Origin: Lingula anatina
Taxonomy: Eukaryota; Brachiopoda; Lingulata; Lingulida; Lingulidae
Assembly: GCF_001039355.2 (NCBI RefSeq)
Contig: NW_019775452.1
Coordinates: forward strand, 180,646-244,645
DNA: 64,000 bases
Reading direction: 5' to 3'
The notes beneath the pieces are model-generated. The model saw only the letters and a list, made by a program, of their open reading frames with translations, had not been told where the DNA came from and searched no databases. Positions 52,199 to 64,000 of this stretch are shown one piece after another. Positions within the stretch are counted from its first letter, which is position 1, and each line of letters begins with the position of its first letter. The position numbers and the translations under genes were made by a program.

Positions 52199-55100
52199 AT
52201 GGCTGTTCTGGTCTTGGTTTTATTTTTTCAGTCTTTATGGCTCGTATGTAAGTAATAATTAAAGCAAATGTTATATTAGAATTTTAAACATTTCATCGGA
52301 AGTGCTATTATTTGGATATTTGGGTTTAATTCGAATTTTTAAACGTTTAAGGTACTTTTGAAACTAGCCAATCAAAATAAAGGAAATATTTATCTATATA
52401 CAGTTTTGTTGTTGACGTCCGCCACTAGATACTCCAGTCACTGGTAATACTGTGCAATGTTTCCCTTGTGTTAATTCACCCGTCACTGCAAAATATAAAA
52501 ACTTTTATTATTCAATCACTGTTTTAACCCGAGTCTTGTGACCCGCCTTGTAGAAATCTAAGAAGGCTCAATTTTGCTTACTAGCTGCAGATGCCCGCCA
52601 GGTGATCGGCCCAGCAATTGGCAATGCTGTTCCAAATCGCTTCAGACGTTGGTCAGCCAATGTCTGCTATCCGGATGTAGGTTGCTTCAACAATGCTGCG
52701 CCTTTTAACAACGCCTACGATGAAGTCCCGTCAAAACCAGAAGATATAGGAACAAAGTTCCTTTTGTACACTCGATCCAATTCTGATTTTCCACAACAAT
52801 TGACTTACAACGATGGAGGTAACAGTCTTCGGGTTTCGTTTTTCAACAAAGACCTTCCAGTAAAATTCATAATTCACGGATTTACAGAGAGTATTGATGC
52901 TCCATGGCTTAAGCGTATGTCAGATGCGTTTTTAAAAAAGGTTAGTACTGTATGTGTCTCAGATCTTTTTAAATATCTCCCTTTTTATATTTTAAAAGGG
53001 CAGATATAATTATCTTCAACTATAACGAGATGGGTAGGCCTATCCTAATTTTGATAGTTTTAGTACAAGTGTGGTCTTATTGTCTTACTTCTTAACATGC
53101 ACCTACAGCTTTTATATATAACTTCTATTTTAGGTATCTGTTGCGTAAATTTAATTTAAAAAGAGCAGATCTCCGTGAACATTTCATCAATTCATGTTAA
53201 AAGCGAGATTTAGTTTAAAGATGAAAATATACAATCTTCACGTTATTTGACGTATCTTTAGGAACCAATGAATGTTATTCTTACTGGTTGGAAAGAAGGC
53301 GCAAAAGAGCCCTACTACCCTAAGGCCGCTGCCAACACGCGGTTGGTAGGTCGTCAGATTGGTTTACTGGTCAACTTGATGGTCAGAATGATGGGATCCA
53401 CGTATGATAAGGTTCATCTGACAGGACACAGTCTGGGTGCTCATATATCTGGTTATGCAGGAGCTTACCTAGACGGGAGGATTGGGCGTATTACTGGTGA
53501 GACGTCTTTCATTAGTCAAACTATACCACAATTTGCTACAACGTAAATTTTCTTTACTAATCTAAAATACACATTGCCTTTTATTTCACGATTTAAATAT
53601 TTTCCCTTTTTCAATTCCTACCATATCATATATCGTGTTTTGTCGTCAAAAGTACACCAAAGGAAATATTGCGATCAAAATAAAAATATGATAATTTGAG
53701 AAAAGTAACGACACTAAAATATGCAAAGAAAACCATACAGGCAATTTAATACGAAATGTTAATGCGTTTTCAAATTTGACCTCAGGTTTGGACCCAGCCG
53801 GGCCGTTCTTTGAAAGTTATCCCACAGTTGTCCGCCTCGACAAATCTGACGCCAAGTTCGTTGATATCATCCACTCCAATGGGGTGTCCATTACGTCTGG
53901 TGGGGCAGGGCTTTCCATAGTTTCTGGCCACGTAGATTTCTACCCTAATGGAGGTGAATTTCAACCCGGCTGCGGCGACCCTGTACAAAGCACCCTCGGT
54001 GAACTATTCAGTGGAGACTTTGAAGGTAATTAAGTTGTCAGATAAAGAAATGACTATTTTAATATAAAAAGACTATCGTTATTGTCATAAGGTCCCATTC
54101 ACAAGTTATTAGACCCTATAACGATGTCCGATTCACTAAATTTGCAGTGTTGTGTAACCTTGTTCCATTTTAATTTTTCGCTCTTTTAGGGGCAGGGAAT
54201 GCTGTGGCATGCAGTCATAACAGAGCGTTTGGCCTGTTCACTGCATCTATTGGTAATAACCGCGCATTCACTTCCTACTCGTGTTCAGACTGGGTAAGTG
54301 GTGGTCATATTTGCTAAACGCCGTAATATCATATAACTTTTTTATAATAAATTATAACTGCCGTTTCTGGTATCATAAATATTCATGCAACGTTTTTATG
54401 CCCTTGTGTAGAGAAATAAAGAAGAATGATGATATCATTCTTATCATTTATATTGCAGCGTGAAGAACTCGACATTCTACAACATCAAAATGCACAGTTT
54501 TGACATAATTTTAAAGATTTTAAAATATTGCCGTTTCTTTTTTTTTTATCAAAGCAAGCATAATAATAGTCACTATTTCTTAGATAACGGTCTAGAAAAA
54601 AATTGCACAGATTTTCAAAATGTCGTTTTTTTACCTCATAAGGATTCATTCTCCGTTGGAGATTGCTTTGACTGCAGCCGCGGCAAGTGCTCACAGATGG
54701 GTTATTATGCAGACCAGTACAAAGCAACTGGAAAAATGTATTTACAAACGCTTGATGAATCTCCTTTTTATGGTAGGAATTTGATTAAACATGCGTGAAA
54801 AATTTTAATGCCGAATACTTGCTGTTAAGGCAAACAGTATCAAAACAAAAGACCGATAAAGAAAAGATAAGATGCTAGAATCTTTAAATGTAGGCTACAA
54901 ATATCATATGATGTTTCGATGTTGTACTGCATAAAGATTTCATGCATGCACATAGAGCTTTTTTTTTTTCTTAGGTTTCCAATACCTGGTTAAACTTACA
55001 GTCGCAGACGACAGTCAAGGACTAGTAAAAATACGAGTAGTTGGGGAAAACGGTGTATCAGACGTTTTAGAGCTTTCTGAGTAAGATTTTCTACATTTCA

Positions 55101-56198
55101 GAAATAAAAATTCCTAAAAGTGCTTTTCTGAGACTTAATATATTACAAAAGCACTTTGTTCCTATCGATTTAACCTGTTAATTAGTACAAGCATCTGTAT
55201 AAAAATCTTACAAGATATAAATATCAGGTGGAGCTAGGAGTTTTATCTGATACAATCCCTTGGGTGGAGAGAGCAGAGAACTTAATTTGACAAAAGTCGC
55301 AGAATAGCCATTAGTTTGTTTTATTTATTTCAGACAAACAGATACGTTGAAGACTGGGGATCCTCTCCAGCAAATTTTCATCACTCAGCGCAAATTGGGC
55401 AATATAAAAGACGTTCAGGTTTTCTACGACAAACAGGATCGTTTGCTTTGGGGATTTGTTGCTGGAGGAAGTGACGCATTGACAATAAAGTCTGCTGTTG
55501 TTACTGCTGGAGAGTCAAAGCAAAAGTAGGTGTCAACCAACTTATCAGCTCCTTTATGGCTCCAATAACCGTAATGTCCAGTATGCAATAACTTCATTCC
55601 GTGTTTAGGTAATGGTATTATTTTTCAGCGTAAATATTTCTTTAACTACGAGTTGAGGCATATGACAAAAAAATTCTACTTGAAACAGATCAGGATCACG
55701 GTTTTGATTCTCGATGTTAACACCATTCATTTCGTTAAAACAATGTATTCAGCGCTTTTTCCGATCATGTTTTAAAATCTCGATCGGAAAGACCCATATT
55801 TTACCGTCTATTTCCATTGTATGCCTCTTAGCGTTATCTCGAATTCTAATTCTTTTTCTTTTTTTTTACTTCAAATGATACTTAGTTATATAATAGTTTC
55901 AGTTACAAATTGTGTCTTCTAATTAAAATTATGGTTCAAATTCCAGCCCCATTAGAAAAGTCCTCTTACATACACCAATTGAATTTTGAATCATTTGAGG
56001 TTTAAGAAAATCTTTCGTAATCTGCAGCTCATGAGATCACACAGTACGGTTGAATTCATGTTAACTGTTATTTCTCTCAATTTCCCTCGCAGGTGGAGGT
56101 TCAACCAAGTTCAAGTACCTGATGACACCTGGGTTTCCACAGTAACCAAGAAGACAATTTCTGATTTCAATACAGATGGAGGAATCGTTATTGGTTGA
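52199..56198 (+). CDS. Secreted pancreatic-type triacylglycerol lipase 2
   Basis: Tandem paralogue of lipase 1. Nine exons: 52199-52247, 52591-52940, 53262-53496, 53786-54025, 54190-54293, 54643-54772, 54975-55080, 55334-55525 and 56093-56198, giving 503 residues. Exons 2-8 have exactly the same lengths as in lipase 1 (350, 235, 240, 104, 130, 106, 192), which proves recent descent from one gene. A signal peptide starts MAVLVLVLFFQSLWL. The triad is Ser about 190 (GHSLG), Asp about 214 (GLDPAGP) and His about 301 (VACSHNRA). The C-terminal PLAT-like part is complete and ends GGIVIG. All catalytic residues are kept, so both lipases should be active. Confidence 0.93.
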
Positions 56199-56285
56199 GG
56201 ACTTGTAAGATAATGCTTGTCTAAAGAAAAAAGTTCTGTTTCTGATTTCAAGACAGACGGAGGTATCGTCATTGGTTGAGGACTT
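56164..56285 (+). repeat. Duplicated 3' end of the lipase 2 reading frame
   Basis: The last coding bases plus stop (GATTTCAATACAGATGGAGG, then TTGGTTGAGGACTT) are repeated about 83 bases later in the 3' UTR as GATTTCAAGACAGACGGAGG, then TTGGTTGAGGACTT. The copy still encodes DFKTDGGIVIG then stop. Confidence 0.85.
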
Positions 56286-57573
56286 ATGAAAAAAATTGTG
56301 AGACACTGTGAGTCGGGAGAGACAGTTCTGATAAGAAGTTCAGTTAGCGCGTTTGCAGGCGGTACTTATGTGTATTCAATCACAATTAAGAGTTTTAGCT
56401 TCTTCTCTCTCCCTTCCACATCTTTACGAATTGATGTTATGATGAGAATGCATAATCTTGAATAAATGTATAATCATAATCGAATTCTGAAAAAGAAATC
56501 GCCTACGTTATATATTTGCCTTGATTGTCGTTTAGTTTATTTATAAGTTAATTGTGGTGGGATGCCAAATCAAGAAAACCTGTCATATTAGTAATGTTAC
56601 ACTTGTAAATTTGAAGTGATCTGAGACTCACATTCAAAATAATACAAGTGTGGAACGCAATCATGGTTGAGATTCCGATCCGTTTTATTTCTTTTTGCTT
56701 TCCTTCAAATCTTCCTGTAGTCTCAAGTGATACATCAGCGATGAGACATATACTAAGTTACTCACATCTATGCCTGTTTTAAAACATACTGAAGCCAGTT
56801 TCAGGTGGCATCCTTAGTTTAGTTGACAGAGTAGCACCCGACATACAATCGCAATTTGTAGGACAGGTCACAACTAACACATTTCAATCTTCAATGGCAC
56901 AAGAGATTTGGGGAGGGGGTATAAGATAACGCCACCCTTTTGTATACCAATTGCCAGGCTGCTAGTTTTATAGTGAAATAGTCTGCTCCCTAAAAACACT
57001 GCTTTCAGAAGAACACGTTTAAATATTTTATTTCACCAAGATCCCATAGATTTAAAATGCACAGCATTAGAGAATATACGAGTTTACATTCTGGGTAATA
57101 CTTCACCTAACCCCCATCCTTTCCACCCAGTCTTCTTTAAACCCCCCCTCAAAAGAACATAAATACATAATCATAAAAGCTGACCCACTTAAATAAAATG
57201 TTTTGATCAGTGGACAACAATGAAGAATTTACATTTCATACTCTACAAAGAATATAACATCAGATATCACAATGACCCATTGTCTAAAATGGTCTTTACT
57301 TGGAAATTTAAGTTACAGATTGAACTTTGTTCAGCGTTCTAGTGTACATCGAGCTGCACATTCATATCAGTGTGTGGGTTTCCAAGCCTTCATAAATAGT
57401 CAACTCATTCTGCAGTTGACACAATTGAATTCTATTCTAAACAGATATATGTTAAGTCCATCAACCTTCTTTGATATATAGAAGTCAACATGGAGACAGC
57501 TTTAGTAACAGTGTGTAATATTCATCCAAATAAAGCTTTAATATCAGCAAAGTTGTGTGAAGCTATGTTGCAT
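56286..57573. other. Convergent spacer and LAPTM4 3' UTR
   Basis: Lipase 2 and LAPTM4 converge here. AATAAA near 56460 could end lipase 2. TTTATT at 57027-57032 is a poly(A) signal on the minus strand and gives LAPTM4 a 3' UTR of about 540 bases. No further gene seen. Confidence 0.5.
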
Positions 57574-59942
57574 TTAAGCAGATTCTGCAGGTTGGTATGG
57601 AGGAGGAGGATTCTCACTTTGGCTGATGGCTTCTTCATATTTTGGGGGCAACAGCATCTAAAACAAAAGAAATACCATGAACAATGCATGTCTCCCTTGC
57701 AAATGATATTTAATCAAGTATGAAACATTTAAGTTGTAACTGTGACCAGCAGACATGCAAAAAACAGAAGACACCTTCTCAATTTTTGAAAGATGTCTCA
57801 AAACTTTTAACACAAACACACTCTTTCTTACCTCTGCCTCCGAGTCATTGTAATGGGCAACAACAGAGTTTGCACAATCCACAGCTTGCAGATACTTGTA
57901 GCAAGACCAAACCACCCCCAAGAAGTAAGCCTGTAATCAAAAGCAGATGTTAACCATGGTTTACAGGGATTACATGCATTGCAAATTACATATAAACTAT
58001 TAAATACTTCTTTTGGAGGTGAAAACACGAGAACCCCAGCGTTCATGCTTTGGTTCTTATACTAAGTTTGGGATCAAAATTTTGAGTGATTTTCAAAGGT
58101 AGGTACTAAACAGAAAACAATACCATGCTTAAAATATGCATCAAGTACAGTCAATATCTTTTTCAAAGAACTCAATTACCTTAAGAGAGACCGACAGGAC
58201 AAAGATAGAAATGACCACAATGGACAAAAGCTGAGGATCACAGTTCATCAAGTGTTCCTTCAGACAATCAGGGAAATTCTGAAAGACAAGAAAACACAAT
58301 CAATCCCCTAAAATGCACTCAAAAGCAAACGTCCTCACAAATTAACATGAGCTATTTTTTAAAATAAAGATATCAGTAAAAATAATTTAAGTATTTCTTG
58401 CAGATGACGTCAAAATTTTACTCACATTCTAGCAGAATAAAAATCAAACAGTGAAATCAATTGAATCAAGTTCTTTCTTGACTGTTTAAGTTGACAAAAT
58501 CAAATAACTAACCTGATCTCTAAGGTAAACTTGCACATCAGGCATGTAAGTGATGTAGCCAATGAAGGTCAAACAGTTTAGGGCAAAGTCAAAAACTTGG
58601 AAAGCAAAGAAGGGCAGCAAATATCCAGGACGACCCTAAAAATACAATTATATCTGCAAGTTTAAAAGAACTAGAAAGTGGTCTAGCCTTATTATCATTA
58701 GTTCTGAGCATCATCTTCAAGCATAAATACTAAAAGTCAGAGTTTTCGGTGAAGCTTTCAATAAATTACCAGGTCCATAAACCAGTAATGGAAATACTTT
58801 TTTGTGATATTCCAGCTTACATTTTAACTAAGTGAAGCACATAATAATTCTTGAATTGAATTTAGCAGTGTTGGCCCTACCTTTAAAGCTCCATATAAGA
58901 GACAGATAGTGAGGAAGATAATCCCAAGAACTACAGCCATACCAATGTACAAATCATCTGAAAGAAAAAATAGAGAATATTTCTAAATACAATACAGTTA
59001 TCTAGGCTTATTGCCAAGAAATTGAGCACAATTAAGCAAAAAATCTACACCTGAAATTAAACCCATCCATCCTGTCAAAATGGGGTGATACTCTGGACAT
59101 TTTTGAAGTGAAAAATAAAAACTGACTCCTGGATAATAGAATATTAATTTACATTATTAACATTTCAATAAAAGAGCAGTGATATCTAAATATTTAACTG
59201 TATAAAAATAAAATAATGAAAATAACACCTGTCGTCCACTTGCGTTGGTGCCAGTACAGATTGTCCATCATATCATAATCAAACGCATCCAAGGCTGGCT
59301 CCACTGCTTTAGAATCATATTGCACCTCAAAAAAGTCAACAGCAGGGCTAGGTGTTGTACTGCTCACCACAGGATTTGTAGTAGGGTCTGTACCTTGGAA
59401 CTGTTGCAGTATCTCTGGATGAATGAATGCCAGCACTAGTAACATCAAAGCAAATACCTGGGCAATCTGAATAATTAAACACAAAAATATTAATCATTAG
59501 TATTAACATATCTTTACTGTCATTAAAAAGCATGTTAAAAGAGAATTCCACGTCATCCCACTTTTCTTGTTTAATGAAGGCTGAATTTTGCAACAAAGCA
59601 AGTCAACGTCGTCATAAAAGGTAGACTTACCCTTCAAGAAATTGACAAAAAAGATCAGTGTGAACAAAGTGTCAGTATAAATCACAAGAACATATAATGC
59701 AACATTTGATGCTTTGTTTTAGATGCTTCATTTTACTTGACAGCTCAGTGTTTGTGTCAGTCATGCCAAAAAAAAAAAGTTTGGTTTCACTGCATTCTCT
59801 ATCGTAATATTTGTTGATCAAACACCTTTATATTAGGTACAAACCAAATTAAATATAATGCAACATTTAACACTTTGTTTCAGATGCTTCATTTTACTTG
59901 ACAGCAGTGTTTGTATCAGTCATGCCAAACAAAACCAAAAAG

Positions 59943-59978
<36 letters not shown>

Positions 59979-60763
59979 TTTTCATTTTTTTTTTGTTGAA
60001 GGTGAGTCTAAACTTAACCTTTGAGGCAGGGTTCTGGAGGCACAAGGATTCATTACATGATATTATCACAAGACATTGCTCTTGAACATATTTGTCGCTT
60101 TGTCATAAAAAATATTACTCAAATGTGATATTGTAAATATGACACAAGTCGTAAGTATTTGATTCAGCCTGGTTTTGGTTTCACTGCATTCTCAATCTCG
60201 TGACTTGCACAACCGAATAAAATATGTTGATCAAACACCTTTAAATTAGGAACAAACCAAATAAATAAATAAAATAATAAACTAGAAAAGCACTCCGAGA
60301 GCGCAGACCTCCGCCAAGGCAGCGATTTTTTATTATTATTGATTATTAATTGAAAATTGATCCAGATCACCACCAAAAACTAATCACTTCTAAGTTAACC
60401 CATTTCCCACCTACCCTGAAAATTTCATAAAAATCGGTCCATAACTTTTTGTGTTGATGACAAACAAACAAACAGACAGACAGGGGTGAAAACATAACCT
60501 CCTTGGCGGAGGTAATAAATAAATACATTTGGTTCAGTTGACAACCACAACTACAAACGTTTTACTTGACATTTAGGCATATACTAATACATGCCCGGTT
60601 AAGATAATGAGAAAATTAATAATCTTGTAAGATAAAAACAGGCTATTTTACATGCTCTACCTACCAGCTCCAGGATTCCAAGAATAACTGTTCCAGTTCG
60701 TACATGACAACAGAAACAGCATTTATACTCGCTTGAGTTCTTTGGTTGGACTTTCGTCCGCAT
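57574..60763 (-). CDS. LAPTM4A: Lysosomal-associated transmembrane protein 4 (LAPTM4)
   Basis: A late-endosome/lysosome multispan membrane protein. Seven exons: 60665-60763, 59229-59466, 58881-58957, 58513-58635, 58180-58278, 57832-57930 and 57574-57657, giving 272 residues (human LAPTM4A 233). The N-terminal signature YKCCFCCHVRTGTVILG matches LAPTM4 (CCGCCHVRTGT). Hydrophobic segments follow (FALMLLVLAFIHP, GMAVVLGIIFLTICLLYGAL, LLPFFAFQVFDFALNCL, LLSIVVISIFVLSVSL). The luminal loop after the first segment is longer than in human and Ser/Thr/Pro-rich. The tail has two PY motifs, PPKY and PPPY, which in this family bind NEDD4-type ubiquitin ligases for sorting. The ATG at 60763 is chosen by homology; an in-frame upstream ATG exists. 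LAPTM4A versus LAPTM4B is not resolved. Confidence 0.92.
59692..60262. repeat. Interrupted two-part duplication in LAPTM4 intron 1
   Basis: Block A (AGATGCTTCATTTTACTTGA...) occurs near 59720 and 59881. Block B (GGTTTCACTGCATTCTC...TTGATCAAACACCTTTA) occurs near 59783 and 60176. The second A-B pair is split by about 240 bases that begin with a (GA)n tract at 59942-59975. Confidence 0.8.
60307..60513. mobile_element. 207-bp element with 13-bp terminal inverted repeats
   Basis: ACCTCCGCCAAGG at 60307-60319 is the exact inverse of CCTTGGCGGAGGT at 60501-60513. The interior contains AATTTCATAAAAATCGGTCC and a CAAACAAACAGACAGACAG run, a combination I recall as an interspersed repeat in many marine animal genomes. 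Non-coding. Confidence 0.7.
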
Positions 60764-61356
60764 GTTGGCTTCTTTTTCGTTGTCTGATGCGTTAAAATGT
60801 ATTTGGTTATAACAGCAAGTTTTCTTCCTTGTCTCAACGAAATAAATATGGCTGCTGTCTGGTAAAAAAGAAAGTAGTACGGTAAAAAGAATCAATGTTA
60901 ATAAACATAAAATACACCTAAAATAGCTCTTACCCTTTGTGTTGAATAATAATCTAAAGCCAATCAAATCTATTGAGACCATATAACAATATTCAACTGA
61001 GTTATCTTGTTAATATAGGTAATATTATAGGAACTATTTTATGAGTAACAATAGTTGACGTCATAGTATGAAACCATGTGTCGCTTTGATTATACCGCAT
61101 CTTCAAATCGCCGATCTGCGATGCAATACGCCTGCAGTAATGCATTTCAGAAGGGAATCTCCATGTGTTAGACCTGTATGCGGCACATATTTCATTTTAG
61201 TAACCAATAACTTATTCATTTATTCTAAATTATATTTATCTGGCGCCAGTGGTGGGTCTCAATGTCAGCCATGTTTGTGTTGTCATACTTTTCTGTATTT
61301 ACAAATTGTTCACTATTAGCAATGAGCAATAACAAAATGGTTTCATGATATAAATA
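60764..61356. other. LAPTM4 upstream region and gap to OSER1
   Basis: Holds the LAPTM4 5' UTR/promoter on its left. No conserved exon recognised; short open frames are not supported. Confidence 0.4.
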
Positions 61357-62316
61357 TTTATTATTTTAACTGAAAAATACAATCCTTGTTTACAATAATA
61401 CAAAGTGAGCAATCATCACATTAGAAAGGATAGGAACTGTCAATTGATCCACTATTAAATTATAGCTATTTATGTTGTACAATTTTCTTTACGTATCTAA
61501 ATGTAAGGTAACAATTTGAAATGAAACTTCTGGAAATATGTCTTATGTATTCTATGCACCTTATAACATTGAGCATCCACCAATAATTTCGCATTTAACG
61601 TTTAATGCATGGCTATGAACTAGCTAAAGTAAGGTAAGCTGGAGCAAAGTTTCACAAAGCTTTGGTTGGCAAAAGGCCAGGTTTTACAAAGCCTTGTTCC
61701 ACAAAAGATTTCGTATAATAAGTTTGTTTGCTGACAACAGTTTCTAATGAACAGTTAAATTCGACAAAGGATTATCAAAAACTGGCCAAGTCCTTAACAG
61801 CACATTCATTTACTTTCCTGCTTTAGGATGTTGGTATAAAATAAAGAAATAATGAAAAAAAAATCATACCAAAAAGGAAAATGAGTGCATGAAAAACCTT
61901 TAAATTACAGAGGCAAATTACATAAATAAATACACAGGACAACTTAATATTGCAAATCATACCATAAATAAGCTGAAAACTATGCTGTCAAATCAATTAT
62001 ATAGAGGCTATATACTTGTTCACCCAAACCTTAAATACCCCCTTGCAATATTTATAAGGGGGCAACTTCATTCAAAGCATCACAGGCTTACAGTAACAAG
62101 TGCAATTTAAACTTATCAACTCATAATGGTTTTAAAAAATTATCATTATAAATATGAAGATTAAAAATAAAAAAGTCTAAAGAATTAATAAACCTGACCA
62201 AAATTATCCTGCTTTCTAAAGCACTTGATGGAAAATTGGTACAACTCCATGTGATAAGAATACAGGCTTGAATTACAATCAACATTACATCATGATTACA
62301 CAGCATTCCGCTTAAA
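61357..62316 (-). other. OSER1 3' UTR with poly(A) signal
   Basis: Follows the OSER1 stop on the minus strand. TTTATT at 61357-61362 is the likely AATAAA, giving a 3' UTR of about 950 bases. AT-rich, no coding signal. Confidence 0.55.
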
Positions 62317-63984
<1,668 letters not shown>

Positions 63985-64000
63985 TGCCGACCTGAAACTA

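Noticed and set aside
61068-61319. Cys-rich 83-residue plus-strand frame between LAPTM4 and OSER1.
   Set aside because: No splice partner, poly(A) signal or family pattern; cysteines are not spaced as in a known fold.

Overview
This is animal nuclear DNA: spliced genes with GT-AG introns, AT-rich introns, poly(A) signals and no operons. I rebuilt the coding exons by hand, following reading frame and splice phase across every junction. The conserved genes are ordinary metazoan orthologues. The full set fits a marine invertebrate, and the frequent TAGGCCTA words and the transposon types suggest an ambulacrarian or lophotrochozoan. That organism guess is weak.

Layout, left to right. 1-2600 (+): last three coding exons of the NEDD8-conjugating enzyme UBE2M. 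3391-5391 (-): an unrecognised acidic/basic protein. 5390-7326 (+): complete RPS13, head-to-head with it. 8496-14006 (-): complete 13-exon fatty acyl-CoA reductase. 17235-34931 (-): a very large 35-exon gene (about 1669 residues) with an N-terminal signal/anchor, one clear and two weaker methyltransferase-like (Rossmann) stretches, a long low-complexity linker and a C-terminal kinase-like motif pair. 35157-39766 (+): complete signal peptide peptidase HM13, divergent from the large gene across 225 bp. 41819-56198 (+): a pancreatic-lipase cluster with an orphan last exon and two complete tandem lipases. 57574-60763 (-): LAPTM4-type lysosomal membrane protein. 62317-63984 (-): OSER1-like protein.

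The genes do not form a single pathway. UBE2M and RPS13 are housekeeping genes. FAR makes fatty alcohols at the peroxisome, HM13 cleaves signal peptides in the ER membrane, LAPTM4 acts in lysosomes, and the lipases are secreted.

The strongest candidate for something undescribed is the 35-exon gene. The most interesting non-coding signal is a mobile-element family present in three states: a 3' end at 640-727, a 178-bp minimal copy at 27125-27302, and a 2-kb copy at 45546-47574 carrying internal satellites. It starts with a perfect hairpin, has a GCCGTC-type microsatellite and ends with a small stem-loop, which resembles Helentron-associated (HINE) elements. Other non-gene structure includes a 369-bp terminal-inverted-repeat element with a 5-bp target duplication, a second element with 13-bp inverted repeats, several long hairpins, a G-rich tract, and a duplicated gene tail downstream of lipase 2.
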